From positions 62,001 to 126,000 of the forward strand of contig NZ_JAQTZS010000002.1 of the NCBI RefSeq assembly GCF_028687635.1: a stretch of DNA of 64,000 nucleotides, read 5' to 3'. The stretch is from Malikia sp. (GTDB taxonomy: Bacteria; Pseudomonadota; Gammaproteobacteria; Burkholderiales; Burkholderiaceae_C). The notes under the pieces are model-generated. The model was not told the origin of the DNA. It searched no databases and saw nothing but the letters and a program-made list of their open reading frames with translations. Of this stretch, positions 26,205 to 35,958 are shown piece after piece. Each line of letters begins with the position of its first letter. The first letter of the stretch is position 1. A program made the position numbers and the translations under genes.

Positions 26205-27395
26205 ATGCTGAAGTCACTGATTCCGTATGCCAAGTCCGCCCTGCGGGCACCGTGGGCGCAAGCCAGCCTGCTGGGCCTGTCAGTCAGTCTGATCGTCTGG
26301 CTGCTGGCTGTTCTGGACTGGGGCATGCCGGTCGGTATCTGGGCCTTGCTGGCGGGCGCGGGCTCGGGCTGGCTGTTCTGGCGCGCCGCCCCGCCAGCCC
26401 AGCCCGCCAGCGCGGGCGCTGCCAGTCCCGCGTCGTCCGAGGTCGAGCGTCAGGTGCTGGCCGATTTCGATGCGATGGATGCGCAGATCGCCCTCAGCCT
26501 GGGCAAGATCTCGTCCATGTCGGCCGAGTCCATCACGGGCATGGTCAGTCGCGTCGACGGGCTGCGCAAGCAGTCGGCCCGACTGATCCAGTACCTGGAG
26601 CAGTCCGGCCTGCAAAGTGACCAGATGCAGGTGGTGATCCACAAGAACACCGAGATCATCGACTACATCTACAAGTTCATCCGTCAGCTCGAGCAACGCG
26701 TCAACGAGGAGCGCCGGCATTCGCAGCGCCTGCTCACCGAAGTGGAGCAGTTCGCCGAGATGACGCATGTGATCCGCTCGATTGCCCGCCAGACCGAGAT
26801 CCTGGCGATCAACTCGACGATCGAGGCCGTGCGTGCCGGCGAGGCGGGGCGGGGGTTCGCCGTGCTGGCCGGCGAGGTGCGTCGTCTGTCCCTGCAATCC
26901 AACGAATCGGCGGCCCGCATCGAGCAGAACATCGGCCGCCTGATCCAGACCGTGCAGGAGGGCGTGGGCAGGGACCACGACCAGCGCATGCAGGCGGAGC
27001 GGGCGGAATCGCAGAATCTGCTGGCACTGACGCAGCAATTGAGCGACGGCTACATAGACATGCGCGATTTTTATCAGATATTGATGAAATCTATTACGGA
27101 AAATAATATCAAGCTGAATGATAATATCCAGCTGCTGCTGGATCTGGGCCAGCACCAGGATGTCTACAAGCAGATCATCGAGCGCGCGCAAATGGGCCTG
27201 CTCAAGCGCGGCGAATGTCTGGCGGACTGGCTCGGCAGTCTGGGGCGGGCGGACATGGCGAATCGCGCCCAGGCCGCCGAGCGCGTGCAGGCGCTGGTGC
27301 GCGAGTATGTGGACGGCGAAGCCAATCACGGCGGTTCCGGCGATCTGGTGGACAAGGAGACGGGCGATTCCTTGGCGCGCATAGAGTTGTTTTGA
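26205..27395 (+). CDS. Divergent membrane chemoreceptor-like protein
   Basis: 396 residues from the ATG at 26205. Two hydrophobic segments lie at about residues 23-60 with almost no periplasmic loop. The cytoplasmic part has a diverged receptor tip: ARQTEILAINSTIEAVRAGE instead of the usual QTNxLALNA. After the hairpin, a helical tail contains QHQDVYKQIIERAQ, whose Asp and Gln are spaced as in the CheZ DxxxQ catalytic motif. No sensor domain is recognised. It lies between the ParA-like gene and cheY. It may be a signalling or scaffold receptor rather than a ligand sensor. Confidence 0.82.
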   Translation: MLKSLIPYAKSALRAPWAQASLLGLSVSLIVWLLAVLDWGMPVGIWALLAGAGSGWLFWRAAPPAQPASAGAASPASSEVERQVLADFDAMDAQIALSLGKISSMSAESITGMVSRVDGLRKQSARLIQYLEQSGLQSDQMQVVIHKNTEIIDYIYKFIRQLEQRVNEERRHSQRLLTEVEQFAEMTHVIRSIARQTEILAINSTIEAVRAGEAGRGFAVLAGEVRRLSLQSNESAARIEQNIGRLIQTVQEGVGRDHDQRMQAERAESQNLLALTQQLSDGYIDMRDFYQILMKSITENNIKLNDNIQLLLDLGQHQDVYKQIIERAQMGLLKRGECLADWLGSLGRADMANRAQAAERVQALVREYVDGEANHGGSGDLVDKETGDSLARIELF

Positions 27396-27414
27396 TTGAT
27401 AAGGGGAAATTCAT

Positions 27415-27789
27415 ATGGCCAAGATCTTGTTGGTAGAGGATGACGCGATTCAGCGCATGACGTACCGGCGCTTCCTGGAGCTGGAGGGGCACAAGGTCAT
27501 CGACGTGGACGATGGCATCGCGGCGCTCAAGGTCTTTTCCGCCAATCCCGGTTTCGACGTCGTCGTGACCGATGTGCTGATGCCGGGCCTGGACGGCTCC
27601 GGCCTGATCCACGGCATGCTCAAGATCCGCCCGGACCTGCCGGTGATCGCCATCTCGGCCGGGCGCCGCGTGCTGACGCCGGAGTTCGCGCTCGAATCGG
27701 CCAACTTCGCGGGCTCGACCTTCGAGTTGACCAAGCCCTTCTCCCGCTCCGATCTCAAGATCGCCGTCGACAAGGCGATCAAACGCTGA
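27415..27789 (+). CDS. CheY-like response regulator (second system, copy 3)
   Basis: A 124-residue receiver domain starting at 27415 (MAKILLVEDDAIQRMTYRR). Asp53 in VVTDVLMPGLDG is the predicted phosphorylation site, with Ser in AISAGRR and Lys in ELTKPFSR. The sequence after strand 4 has an unusual insertion-like stretch (LTPEFALESANFAGS). No output domain. It is the third single-domain receiver of the second system and may serve as a phosphate sink or a separate output. Confidence 0.92.
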   Translation: MAKILLVEDDAIQRMTYRRFLELEGHKVIDVDDGIAALKVFSANPGFDVVVTDVLMPGLDGSGLIHGMLKIRPDLPVIAISAGRRVLTPEFALESANFAGSTFELTKPFSRSDLKIAVDKAIKR

Positions 27790-27922
27790 ATGGTGTTCGC
27801 GCCGTCGAGGTCATGGGCGCCTGTGCATGCATGACTGGTGTGTAATCGAATCGGTTCGATAGCGATTCGGCTTGGGCGCGGAGACCGCCCGTGAAGTCAG
27901 AATAAAAATTGGAACACCACCG

Positions 27923-29497
27923 ATGAATCATTCGCAGGCGGCTATGCCAAGAGAACTGGTACTGCCCGATGGCGTTACCATCATGTCGATCACGGACCTC
28001 CAGGGCCGGATCACCTACGTCAACGAATCTCTGATTCGCTACAGCGGTTACACACGCGAGGAGCTGCTGGGCCAGCCGATCAGCTTCCTGCGTACTCCCG
28101 ACATGCCGGAGCAGCTCTTTGCCGACCTGTGGGCGACCGTGCGCCAGGGTGAAGTCTGGAGCGGCGTGATCAAGAACCGCTGCAAGAATGGCGACCACTA
28201 CTGGGCGCGCGTCAACATGACGCCCATCTACCGCAATGGCCAGTTGTACGGCTATGTGTCGGTACGCAACAAGACGGGAATCGGTTTCATCGACGCTGCC
28301 AAGCGCACCTATCCGTCCTTTGTCGCTGGACAGACCCATGGCCTGGCTTTCCACAAGGGGCGCATCCAGCAACGTGGCTGGCTGCTGGGCTGGCCGGACA
28401 GGCTGCGCAACCTGACGGTGCGTTCGCGCATCCGCCTGGCCAGCCTGTCGGCCTGGGCAGGGTTGCAGCTGAGCTGCCTGGCGGCTGGTGTTGCGCAGCC
28501 GTCCTGGCTGGTGGCGGCGGCGGCGTCCGCCCTGCTGTCGCTGCTGAGCGCGGCCTGGCTTGAGCGCCAGATCGCGCATCCGCTGCAAGTCGTGCTGCGC
28601 CAGGCGCTCAAGGTGGCGGCGGGCCATCCCGAGAGCGATGCGAACATCGGCCGCATCGACGAGATCGGCATGATCCTGCGCGCGATCAACCAGGCCGGAC
28701 ACAATGTGCGCTCGCTGGTGGATGATGTCGAGTATCAACTCGCCGGGCTGCGCCAGGCCGCGGGCGAGGTCGTGCAAGGCAGCCTTGAGTTGAATCAGCG
28801 CACCGAGGAGCAGGCCGCCAACGTGGAGCAGACGGCCGCCTCCATGGAGCAGTTGCAGGCCACCGTCCAGAAGAATGCCGACAGCGCGCAGGTATCGTCC
28901 AAGCTCGCGGCGGATGCCAGCACCGTGGCCAGCCAGGGCGGGATGGTGGTGGGCCAGGTGGCGACGACGATGGAGCAGCTCAGCGCGAGCAGTCGCCAGA
29001 TCAGCGACATCGTCGGCGTGATCGACGGCATCGCCTTTCAGACCAACATCCTGGCGCTCAACGCCGCCGTCGAGGCCGCGCGTGCCGGCGAGCAGGGCCG
29101 TGGCTTCGCCGTCGTGGCGGCGGAGGTCAGGGCGCTGGCACAGCGCTCGGCGTCGGCGGCGCGCGAAATCAAGCAGCTGATTGGCGCCAGCGTCGCGGGC
29201 ATGAACTCCGGCGCCGGCATGGCCCGGGGCGCCCAGTCCACCATGGACGACATGGTGCGTCAGGTCCACGGCGTGGCCCAGCTGGTCAGCGAGATCGGCA
29301 TGGCCAGCGTGGAGCAATCCTCGGGCATCAGCCAGGTCGCCGACGCCATCGCGCAGCTCGATCGCGTGACGCAGCAGAACGCCGCCATGGTCGAGCAATC
29401 GGCGGCGATCGCCGAAAATCTGCGGCAGCGCGCCGATCGGCTCGGCGACGCGATCAATGTCTTCGCGCAAGGCGATCTGTCGGTCGCGCGGGCCTGA
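27923..29497 (+). CDS. Second Aer-like PAS-domain chemoreceptor
   Basis: 524 residues from the ATG at 27923 ([17 protein letters not shown]). An N-terminal PAS domain has [20 protein letters not shown] and [12 protein letters not shown] central pair of hydrophobic segments (about residues 175-220) and a HAMP-like region follow. The receptor tip is [20 protein letters not shown]. It has the same length and architecture as the receptor at 4889-6463, so the two are paralogues. The 130 bases upstream contain TCGAATCGGTTCGA, a short inverted repeat. It closes the second chemosensory block. Confidence 0.88.
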   Translation: MNHSQAAMPRELVLPDGVTIMSITDLQGRITYVNESLIRYSGYTREELLGQPISFLRTPDMPEQLFADLWATVRQGEVWSGVIKNRCKNGDHYWARVNMTPIYRNGQLYGYVSVRNKTGIGFIDAAKRTYPSFVAGQTHGLAFHKGRIQQRGWLLGWPDRLRNLTVRSRIRLASLSAWAGLQLSCLAAGVAQPSWLVAAAASALLSLLSAAWLERQIAHPLQVVLRQALKVAAGHPESDANIGRIDEIGMILRAINQAGHNVRSLVDDVEYQLAGLRQAAGEVVQGSLELNQRTEEQAANVEQTAASMEQLQATVQKNADSAQVSSKLAADASTVASQGGMVVGQVATTMEQLSASSRQISDIVGVIDGIAFQTNILALNAAVEAARAGEQGRGFAVVAAEVRALAQRSASAAREIKQLIGASVAGMNSGAGMARGAQSTMDDMVRQVHGVAQLVSEIGMASVEQSSGISQVADAIAQLDRVTQQNAAMVEQSAAIAENLRQRADRLGDAINVFAQGDLSVARA

Positions 29498-29723
29498 AAC
29501 GGCTGGAATTGTTGCCACTGCGGGCATTATTTCCGTCGATGCGAAATCCGGGTTTCGCCGGGATGCCATAATGTCAGACTGAATTACACCCAAGGCAAAC
29601 GGGTCAAGGTCGCGCGTCAGATCGACGCCATGTCCTTGGCCTCAAGTCCCGAGGCCGCCTCACGAGGGTCGGTCCGAGGGGCACCCCAGGTTTTTCGTTA
29701 GAGAAATACCCGAAAGGTTCATC
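29498..29723 (+). promoter_or_regulatory. Upstream region of ilvB
   Basis: A 226-base gene-free stretch before the branched-chain amino acid operon. A possible -10 element CATAAT lies at 29568-29573. A GC-rich segment with small inverted repeats lies at 29650-29690, followed by TTTTT. A 23-codon frame (29630-29701) has no run of Ile, Val or Leu codons, so I do not call a leader peptide. AAAGG precedes the ilvB ATG. Regulation by attenuation is possible but not shown. Confidence 0.35.
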
Positions 29724-31499
29724 ATGGAAATCAACAAGGCAGAACTCGCCTCCGCAGCGGCCGCATCCGGCCAACACCCCGAAGAATTGATGGGCGCCGA
29801 GATCATGGTGCGCGCCCTGCAGGCCGAAGGTGTCAAGCATATCTGGGGCTACCCCGGCGGCGCCGTGCTCTACATCTACGACGCGCTCTACAAGCAAGAC
29901 AGCATCCAGCATGTGCTGGTGCGTCACGAACAGGCGGCCGTTCACGCCGCCGACGGCTTCGCGCGCGCCACCGGAGAAGTAGGCGTTGCGCTCGTGACCT
30001 CGGGTCCGGGCCTGACCAACGCCGTGACCGGCATCGCCACCGCCTACTCCGACAGCATCCCGATGGTGATCATCTCGGGCCAGGTCGGCACGGCCGCAAT
30101 CGGCTCCGACGCCTTCCAGGAATGCGACACCGTCGGCATCACCCGGCCCATCGTCAAGCACAACTTCCTGGTCAAGGATGCGCGCGACATGGCCGAGACC
30201 ATGAAGAAGGCCTTCCACATCGCCCGCACCGGCCGTCCCGGTCCGGTGGTGGTCGACATTCCGAAGGATGTCTCCTTCATCAAGGCGCCTTACCACGGCT
30301 ACCCCGAGACGGTGGCGATGCGCAGCTACAACCCGGTGCGCAAGGGCCATGGCGGCCAGATCCGCAAGGCGCTGCAGCTGCTGATGTCGGCCAAGCGGCC
30401 CTACATCTACACCGGCGGCGGCGTGCTGCTGGGCAACGCGGTGCAGGAGCTGCGCCAGCTGGTCGACCTGACCGGCTTCCCGGTCACGCACACCCTGATG
30501 GGCCTGGGCGCCTATCCGCAGACCGACCGCAAGTTCCTGGGCATGCTGGGCATGCACGGCACGGTCGAGGCCAACTACGCGATGCAGAACTGCGACGTGC
30601 TGCTGGCGGTCGGCGCGCGCTTCGATGACCGCGTGATCGGCAACCCCAAGCATTTCGCCTCGGTCGAGCGCAAGATCATCCACATCGACATCGATCCGTC
30701 GAGCATCGCCAAGCGCGTCAAGGTCGACGTGCCGATCGTGGGCGACGTCAAGGACGTGCTGGCCGAGCTGATCCACATGATCCAGGAGTCGCCGACCCAG
30801 CCCGATGCGTCGGCCATGTCGGCCTGGTGGAACCAGATCGAAGGCTGGCGCGCCAAGGACTGCCTGGCCTATGACCGTGGCAACACCGAGGTCATCAAGC
30901 CGCAGGCCGTGGTCGAGACGCTCTGGAACATGACCAAGGATGATGACTGCTACATCACGTCCGACGTCGGCCAGCACCAGATGTTCGCGGCCCAGTTCTA
31001 CAAGTTCAACGAACCGCGGCGCTGGATCAACTCGGGCGGCCTGGGCACCATGGGCGTGGGCCTGCCGTACGCGATGGGCATCAAGCTGGCCAAGCCGCAG
31101 GCCGACTGCTGGTGCATCACCGGCGAGGGCTCGATCCAGATGAACATCCAGGAGCTGTCGACCTGCAAGCAGTACGACACCCCGGTCAAGATCGTGGCGC
31201 TCAACAACCGCTACCTCGGCATGGTGCGCCAGTGGCAGGAGCTGGTCTACCAGGGCCGCTACAGCCACAGCTACATGGACGCGCTGCCCGACTTCGTCAA
31301 GCTGGCCGAGGCCTATGGCCATGTCGGCCTGCTGATCGAGCGCCCCGAGGATGTCGAGCCCGCGCTGCGCGAGGCCCGCGCCATCAAGAACCGCACCGTC
31401 TTCCTGGACTTCCGCACCGACCCGACCGAGAACGTCTGGCCGATGGTCGAAGCCGGCAAGGGCATCACCGAGATGCTGCTGGGTTCGGAAGATCTGTAA
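29724..31499 (+). CDS. ilvB: Acetolactate synthase large subunit
   Basis: A 591-residue thiamine-diphosphate enzyme catalysing the first common step of valine, leucine and isoleucine synthesis. The N-terminal domain has [15 protein letters not shown] and the catalytic Glu in [19 protein letters not shown]. The C-terminal cofactor motif reads [10 protein letters not shown] ... LNN, with GEG where enterobacterial enzymes have GDG. I recall this variant as usual in the group. It forms an operon with ilvH, the regulatory subunit. Confidence 0.96.
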   Translation: MEINKAELASAAAASGQHPEELMGAEIMVRALQAEGVKHIWGYPGGAVLYIYDALYKQDSIQHVLVRHEQAAVHAADGFARATGEVGVALVTSGPGLTNAVTGIATAYSDSIPMVIISGQVGTAAIGSDAFQECDTVGITRPIVKHNFLVKDARDMAETMKKAFHIARTGRPGPVVVDIPKDVSFIKAPYHGYPETVAMRSYNPVRKGHGGQIRKALQLLMSAKRPYIYTGGGVLLGNAVQELRQLVDLTGFPVTHTLMGLGAYPQTDRKFLGMLGMHGTVEANYAMQNCDVLLAVGARFDDRVIGNPKHFASVERKIIHIDIDPSSIAKRVKVDVPIVGDVKDVLAELIHMIQESPTQPDASAMSAWWNQIEGWRAKDCLAYDRGNTEVIKPQAVVETLWNMTKDDDCYITSDVGQHQMFAAQFYKFNEPRRWINSGGLGTMGVGLPYAMGIKLAKPQADCWCITGEGSIQMNIQELSTCKQYDTPVKIVALNNRYLGMVRQWQELVYQGRYSHSYMDALPDFVKLAEAYGHVGLLIERPEDVEPALREARAIKNRTVFLDFRTDPTENVWPMVEAGKGITEMLLGSEDL

Positions 31500-31595
31500 G
31501 CCTCATCAACCCCTAGCCTCCAGAAGAATCTATTGCCCGCCGAGCCCGCCGCTTACCGGCGTCGGGGGAGGGCGGCGAGAAGAGGAATCGCTGAA

Positions 31596-32087
31596 ATGAA
31601 ACACATCATCGCCGTTCTGATCGAGAACGAGGCCGGCGCGCTGTCGCGCGTGGTCGGTCTGTTCTCCGCCCGCGCCTACAACATCGAGTCGCTGACCGTG
31701 GCGCCGACCGAGGACCCCTCGCTGTCGCGCATGACGATCCAGACCACCGGCTCGCCCGAGGTGATCGAGCAGATCACCAAGCACCTGAATCGCCTGATCG
31801 AGGTGGTCAAGGTGGTCGACCTGACCGAAGGCGGCTACACCGAGCGCGAGCTGATGCTGGTCAAGGTGCGCGCGGTCGGCAAGGAGCGCGAGGAGATGAA
31901 GCGCATGGCCGACATCTTCCGCGGCCGCATCATCGACGTGACCGAGAAGAGCTACACCATCGAGCTGACCGGCGACCAGTCCAAGAACGATGCCTTCCTG
32001 CAGGCGATCGACCGCAGCGCCATCCTGGAGACCGTGCGCACCGGCCCGAGCGGGATCGGCCGCGGCGAGCGCATCCTGCGCGTCTGA
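31596..32087 (+). CDS. ilvH: Acetolactate synthase small (regulatory) subunit
   Basis: 163 residues from the ATG at 31596 (MKHIIAVLIENEAGALSRVV). The N-terminal ACT domain has SARAYNIESLTVAPTEDPSL. The C-terminal domain has LMLVKVRA and FRGRIIDVTEKSYTIELTG. It binds valine and activates the large subunit. The longer frame upstream adds a non-conserved Arg-rich leader and is rejected. The 96 bases before it contain no gene. Confidence 0.95.
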   Translation: MKHIIAVLIENEAGALSRVVGLFSARAYNIESLTVAPTEDPSLSRMTIQTTGSPEVIEQITKHLNRLIEVVKVVDLTEGGYTERELMLVKVRAVGKEREEMKRMADIFRGRIIDVTEKSYTIELTGDQSKNDAFLQAIDRSAILETVRTGPSGIGRGERILRV

Positions 32088-32134
32088 GCGCGCCTCGCGT
32101 TTAAACTACCCCACTTTTTTACGGAGCAACAAGC

Positions 32135-33151
32135 ATGAACGTTTTCTACGACAAAGACTGTGACCTGTCCCTGATCAAGGGCAAGACCGTGGCCATCATC
32201 GGCTACGGCTCGCAAGGCCACGCCCACGCCCAGAACCTGAACGACAGCGGCGTCCAGGTCGTCGTCGGTCTGCGCAAGGGTGGCGCGTCCTGGGACAAGG
32301 TCGCCAAGGCCGGCCTGACCGTGATGGAAGTCAACGACGCCGTCAAGGCCGCTGACCTGGTCATGATCCTGCTGCCCGACGAGAACATCCCCGAGGTGTA
32401 CAACAACAACGTCGCCCCGAACATGAAGCAGGGCGCCACCCTGGCCTTCGCCCACGGCTTCAACGTGCATTACAACCAGGTCGTGCCGCGCGCCGACCTC
32501 GACGTGATCATGGTCGCCCCCAAGGGCCCGGGCCATACCGTGCGCTCCGAGTACCTCAAGGGCGGCGGCGTGCCGTCGCTGATCGCCGTCTACCAGGACA
32601 AGTCCGGCAAGGCGCGTGACCTGGCCCTGTCCTACGCCATGGCCAACGGCGGCGGCAAGGGTGGCATCATCGAGACCAACTTCCGCGAAGAGACCGAGAC
32701 CGACCTGTTCGGCGAGCAGGCCGTGCTGTGCGGCGGCGCCGTCGAGCTGGTCAAGATGGGCTTCGAGACCCTGACCGAAGCCGGCTACGCGCCGGAAATG
32801 GCCTACTTCGAGTGCCTGCACGAGCTCAAGCTGATCGTCGACCTCATGTACGAAGGCGGCATCGCCAACATGAACTACTCGATCTCGAACAACGCCGAGT
32901 ACGGCGAGTACGTGACCGGCACCGAGGTCATCAACGAGCAGTCGCGCGCCGCCATGCGCAATGCCCTGAAGCGCATCCAGACCGGCGAATACGCCAAGAT
33001 GTTCATCCTCGAAGGCAAGACCAACTACCCGTCGATGACCGCCCGCCGTCGCCTGAACGCCGAGCACTCGATCGAGATCGTCGGCGAGAAGCTGCGCGGC
33101 ATGATGCCCTGGATCGCCAAGAACAAGCTGGTCGACCAGACCCGCAACTGA
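32135..33151 (+). CDS. ilvC: Ketol-acid reductoisomerase
   Basis: A 338-residue class I enzyme, second step of branched-chain amino acid synthesis. NADPH-binding [32 protein letters not shown] and the metal-ligand region [16 protein letters not shown] are all present. ACGGAGCAACA provides the ribosome site. A strong terminator follows at 33181-33216. Encoded 47 bases after ilvH. Confidence 0.97.
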   Translation: MNVFYDKDCDLSLIKGKTVAIIGYGSQGHAHAQNLNDSGVQVVVGLRKGGASWDKVAKAGLTVMEVNDAVKAADLVMILLPDENIPEVYNNNVAPNMKQGATLAFAHGFNVHYNQVVPRADLDVIMVAPKGPGHTVRSEYLKGGGVPSLIAVYQDKSGKARDLALSYAMANGGGKGGIIETNFREETETDLFGEQAVLCGGAVELVKMGFETLTEAGYAPEMAYFECLHELKLIVDLMYEGGIANMNYSISNNAEYGEYVTGTEVINEQSRAAMRNALKRIQTGEYAKMFILEGKTNYPSMTARRRLNAEHSIEIVGEKLRGMMPWIAKNKLVDQTRN

Positions 33152-33180
33152 TCCCGCCGGCCCGCGGGCCGGTCGCCAGG

Positions 33181-33216
33181 AAAACCGCCCCCGGTGCGCC
33201 GGCGGGCGGTTTTTTT
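33181..33216 (+). terminator. Strong intrinsic terminator after ilvC
   Basis: A 9-base stem AAACCGCCC / GGGCGGTTT (33182-33190 and 33204-33212) with an inner CCGG/CCGG hairpin is followed by an uninterrupted T-run to 33216. This is a clear Rho-independent terminator ending the ilvBHC transcript. pssA would then need its own promoter or read-through. Confidence 0.9.
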
Positions 33217-33296
33217 CTGGCCGCCGCCCGTGCCATGGCGGCTGGCTTACACTCGACCCCCATGAATGTCAGTCACATCGAAGATTGAGGCCCACC

Positions 33297-34106
33297 ATGC
33301 ACGACGGAGCCGACCCCCTCAATACCCCTGAAGCGGTGCTGCCACAGCGCCACAAGGGCATCTACATGCTGCCCAACATGATCACGCTGGCCGCGCTGTT
33401 TGGCGGCTTCTACGCGATCGTGATGTCGATGAACGGGCGTTACGACCTGGCGACCGCGGCGATCTTCGTCGCCATGGTGCTCGACAGCCTGGACGGGCGG
33501 GTGGCGCGCCTGACGCACACCCAGAGCGCGTTTGGCGAGCAGATGGATTCGTTGTCCGACATGGTGTCCTTTGGTGCCGCGCCGGCGCTGATCGCCTACG
33601 AGTGGGGCCTGCGCGACCTGGGTCGCTGGGGCTGGATCGCGGCCTTCGTCTACTGCGCCTGCGCGGCCTTGCGGCTGGCGCGCTTCAACGTCAACACCAG
33701 CGTGGTGGACAAGCGCTTTTTCCAGGGCCTGCCGTCGCCGGCGGCCGCCGCGCTGGTGGCCGGCTTCATCTGGCTGGCGACCGAGGGCGGCTATCAGGGC
33801 GAAGATCTGGCCTGGCCGATGTTCGCCATCACGCTCTACGCCGGCCTGACCATGGTGACCAACGCGCCGTTCTACAGCTTCAAGGACCTGTCGATGAAGC
33901 GAAGCGTGCCGTTCGCCGCCATCGTGCTGGTGGCGCTGGTGATCGCGGTGATCAACATCCATCCGCCGACCGTGCTGTTCGGCCTGTTCGTCGGCTATGC
34001 GCTGTCGGGCTATGTGATCTACGCGGTGCGCAAGGCCAAGGGCCAGCCGACCAGCGTGATCAGCACCACGACCGACGAGCCCGATGAGCGCGGCCTGCAC
34101 GATTGA
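33297..34106 (+). CDS. pssA: CDP-diacylglycerol-serine O-phosphatidyltransferase
   Basis: 269 residues from the ATG at 33297. It has several membrane helices and the CDP-alcohol phosphotransferase motif: DGRVARLT ... GEQMDSLSD, with the Asp residues in the DGxxAR(8)GxxxDxxxD spacing. It makes phosphatidylserine, the precursor of phosphatidylethanolamine. It sits between ilvC and leuA, a placement common in Burkholderiales. A TTG four codons upstream is a less likely start. Confidence 0.94.
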   Translation: MHDGADPLNTPEAVLPQRHKGIYMLPNMITLAALFGGFYAIVMSMNGRYDLATAAIFVAMVLDSLDGRVARLTHTQSAFGEQMDSLSDMVSFGAAPALIAYEWGLRDLGRWGWIAAFVYCACAALRLARFNVNTSVVDKRFFQGLPSPAAAALVAGFIWLATEGGYQGEDLAWPMFAITLYAGLTMVTNAPFYSFKDLSMKRSVPFAAIVLVALVIAVINIHPPTVLFGLFVGYALSGYVIYAVRKAKGQPTSVISTTTDEPDERGLHD

Positions 34107-34132
34107 TCCGGCTTTGTGATACATTGCTCGAC

Positions 34133-34189
34133 ATGAAATCCGCACGCCAACTGCTACTAGCGCCGATGCCACAAGGGCAGGCTGGATAG
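34133..34189 (+). promoter_or_regulatory. leuL: Candidate leu leader-peptide ORF upstream of leuA
   Basis: An 18-codon [21 protein letters not shown], ends in TAG at 34187-34189. It has three consecutive Leu codons (CTG CTA CTA). CTA is rare in this GC-rich genome, and rare Leu codons are exactly what leu attenuation leaders use. A terminator hairpin follows 20 bases later, before leuA. The ATG lacks a clear Shine-Dalgarno, so translation is inferred. The layout matches leader-peptide attenuation of leucine biosynthesis. Confidence 0.7.
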
Positions 34190-34208
34190 CGCGCGCGTTT
34201 TCCACACC

Positions 34209-34246
34209 AACGGCCCGCATGCACCCGCAGCGGGCCGTTTGTCTTG
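34209..34246 (+). terminator. Attenuator-type terminator upstream of leuA
   Basis: A perfect 10-base stem AACGGCCCGC / GCGGGCCGTT (34209-34218 and 34230-34239) with an 11-base loop is followed by TGTCTT. It lies between the leucine leader ORF and leuA, about 56 bases before the leuA ATG. It is well placed to end transcription when leucine-tRNA is plentiful. Confidence 0.75.
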
Positions 34247-34301
34247 GATGCTGCGGGGGTCTTGTCTGTGTCGGCCACGAGCCGGCTTCAAGGAGTACCA
34301 A

Positions 34302-35843
34302 ATGAGCGACCAACTGATCATTTTCGACACCACCTTGCGTGACGGGGAGCAATCTCCCGGCGCCTCCATGACTCGCGACGAGAAGCTGCGCATCGCGCGC
34401 CAGCTCGAGCGCCTGAAGGTCGACGTGATCGAGGCCGGTTTTGCCGCCAGCTCCAATGGTGACTTCGAGTCGGTCAAGACCATCGCCGATCACATCAAGG
34501 ACTCGACGATCTGCTCGCTCGCGCGCGCCAACGAGCGCGACATCGCGCGCTCGGCCGAGGCGCTCAAGGGAGCCAACCGCGCCCGCATCCACACCTTCAT
34601 CGCCACCTCGCCGCTGCACATGGAGAAGAAGCTGGGCATGACGCCCGAGCAGGTGCTGGAGCAGGCCAAGCGTTCGGTGCGCTTCGCGCGCAACCTGATC
34701 GGCGACATCGAGTTCAGCGCCGAGGACGGTTACCGCTCCGAGCTCGATTTCCTCGCCCGCGTGGTCGAGGCCGTGATCAAGGAAGGCGCCACCACGATCA
34801 ACATTCCCGACACGGTGGGCTACGCCATCCCCGAGCTGTACGGCAACTTCATCAAGACCCTGCGCGAGATGGTGCCCAACTCGGATCAGGCGATCTGGTC
34901 GGTGCATTGCCACAACGATCTCGGCATGGCGGTGGCCAACTCGCTCGCCGGCGTCAAGATCGGCGGCGCGCGCCAGGTCGAATGCACCATCAACGGTCTG
35001 GGCGAGCGCGCCGGCAACTGCTCGCTCGAAGAGGTCGTGATGGCGCTCAAGACCCGGCGCGACTATTTCGGCCTCGATGTCAACATCGACACCAGCCAGA
35101 TCGTGCCGGCCAGCCGCATGGTCAGCCAGACCACCGGCTTCGTGGTGCAGCCCAACAAGGCCGTGGTCGGCGCCAACGCCTTCGCGCATGCCTCGGGCAT
35201 CCACCAGGACGGCGTGCTGAAGGCGCGCGACACCTACGAGATCATGCGCGCCGAGGACGTGGGCTGGAGCGCCAACAAGATCGTGCTGGGCAAGCTCAGC
35301 GGCCGCAACGCCTTCAAGCAGCGCCTGAAGGAGCTCGGCATCGAGATGGAGTCCGAGGGCGAGGTCAACACCGCCTTCGCCAAGTTCAAGGAACTGGCCG
35401 ACCGCAAGAGCGAGATCTTCGACGAGGACATCCTGGCCCTGGTCAGCGACGAGAGCGTGACCGCCGCCAAGGAACAGTACGGCCTCGTTTCGCTGGCGCA
35501 GCACAGCGAGACCGGCGAGCGTCCGCGCGCCAAGGTCGTGTTCACGGTCGACGGCAAGGAGTTCACCGGCGAAGCCGATGGCAACGGCCCGGTCGACGCC
35601 TCGCTCAAGGCGATCGAGCAGCATGTCAACAGCGGCGCCGAGCTGCTGCTGTATTCGGTCAACGCGATCACGACCGGCTCGACCGAGAGCCAGGGCGAGG
35701 TCACGGTGCGACTGCAGCACAGCGGTCGCGTGGTCAACGGCGTCGGTGCCGACCCGGACATCGTGGTCGCATCGGCCAAGGCCTACCTGAGCGCGCTCAA
35801 CAAGCTGCACAGCAAGGTCGAGCGGGTCGCGGCCCAGCTCTGA
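34302..35843 (+). CDS. leuA: 2-isopropylmalate synthase
   Basis: 513 residues from the ATG at 34302, with AAGGAG as ribosome site. The catalytic barrel starts [34 protein letters not shown] is the metal-binding HxH region and [15 protein letters not shown] the second. The C-terminal leucine-binding regulatory domain is present. It performs the first committed step of leucine synthesis and is allosterically inhibited by leucine. Transcription is probably also controlled by the leader attenuator. Confidence 0.97.
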   Translation: MSDQLIIFDTTLRDGEQSPGASMTRDEKLRIARQLERLKVDVIEAGFAASSNGDFESVKTIADHIKDSTICSLARANERDIARSAEALKGANRARIHTFIATSPLHMEKKLGMTPEQVLEQAKRSVRFARNLIGDIEFSAEDGYRSELDFLARVVEAVIKEGATTINIPDTVGYAIPELYGNFIKTLREMVPNSDQAIWSVHCHNDLGMAVANSLAGVKIGGARQVECTINGLGERAGNCSLEEVVMALKTRRDYFGLDVNIDTSQIVPASRMVSQTTGFVVQPNKAVVGANAFAHASGIHQDGVLKARDTYEIMRAEDVGWSANKIVLGKLSGRNAFKQRLKELGIEMESEGEVNTAFAKFKELADRKSEIFDEDILALVSDESVTAAKEQYGLVSLAQHSETGERPRAKVVFTVDGKEFTGEADGNGPVDASLKAIEQHVNSGAELLLYSVNAITTGSTESQGEVTVRLQHSGRVVNGVGADPDIVVASAKAYLSALNKLHSKVERVAAQL

Positions 35844-35891
35844 TTCCTTATGGGAGTCGACCTCCTAGACTCCCGGTAATTAATTTGATAT

Positions 35892-35920
35892 TGCTAGTCA
35901 TTTGCCATCGTTTTATACTT
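35892..35920 (+). promoter_or_regulatory. Sigma-70-type promoter for the D-Ala-D-Ala endopeptidase gene
   Basis: TTGCTA (35892-35897) and TATACT (35915-35920) are separated by 17 bases in a locally AT-rich stretch. A weak hairpin GGGAGTC / GACTCCC (35852-35874) after leuA may end the previous transcript. The expected start point leaves a leader of about 30 bases before the ATG at 35959. Confidence 0.6.
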
Positions 35921-35958
35921 CTAGGTGTTAGTTCTTTATGAGTTTGGAGTGTAAGCAA

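Noticed and set aside
29630-29701. Possible leader peptide before ilvB
   Set aside because: Only scattered Leu and Val codons, no cluster of branched-chain codons and no clean terminator-antiterminator pair.
33262-33288. Eight-codon ORF upstream of pssA
   Set aside because: No regulatory codon bias or adjoining hairpin; likely chance.
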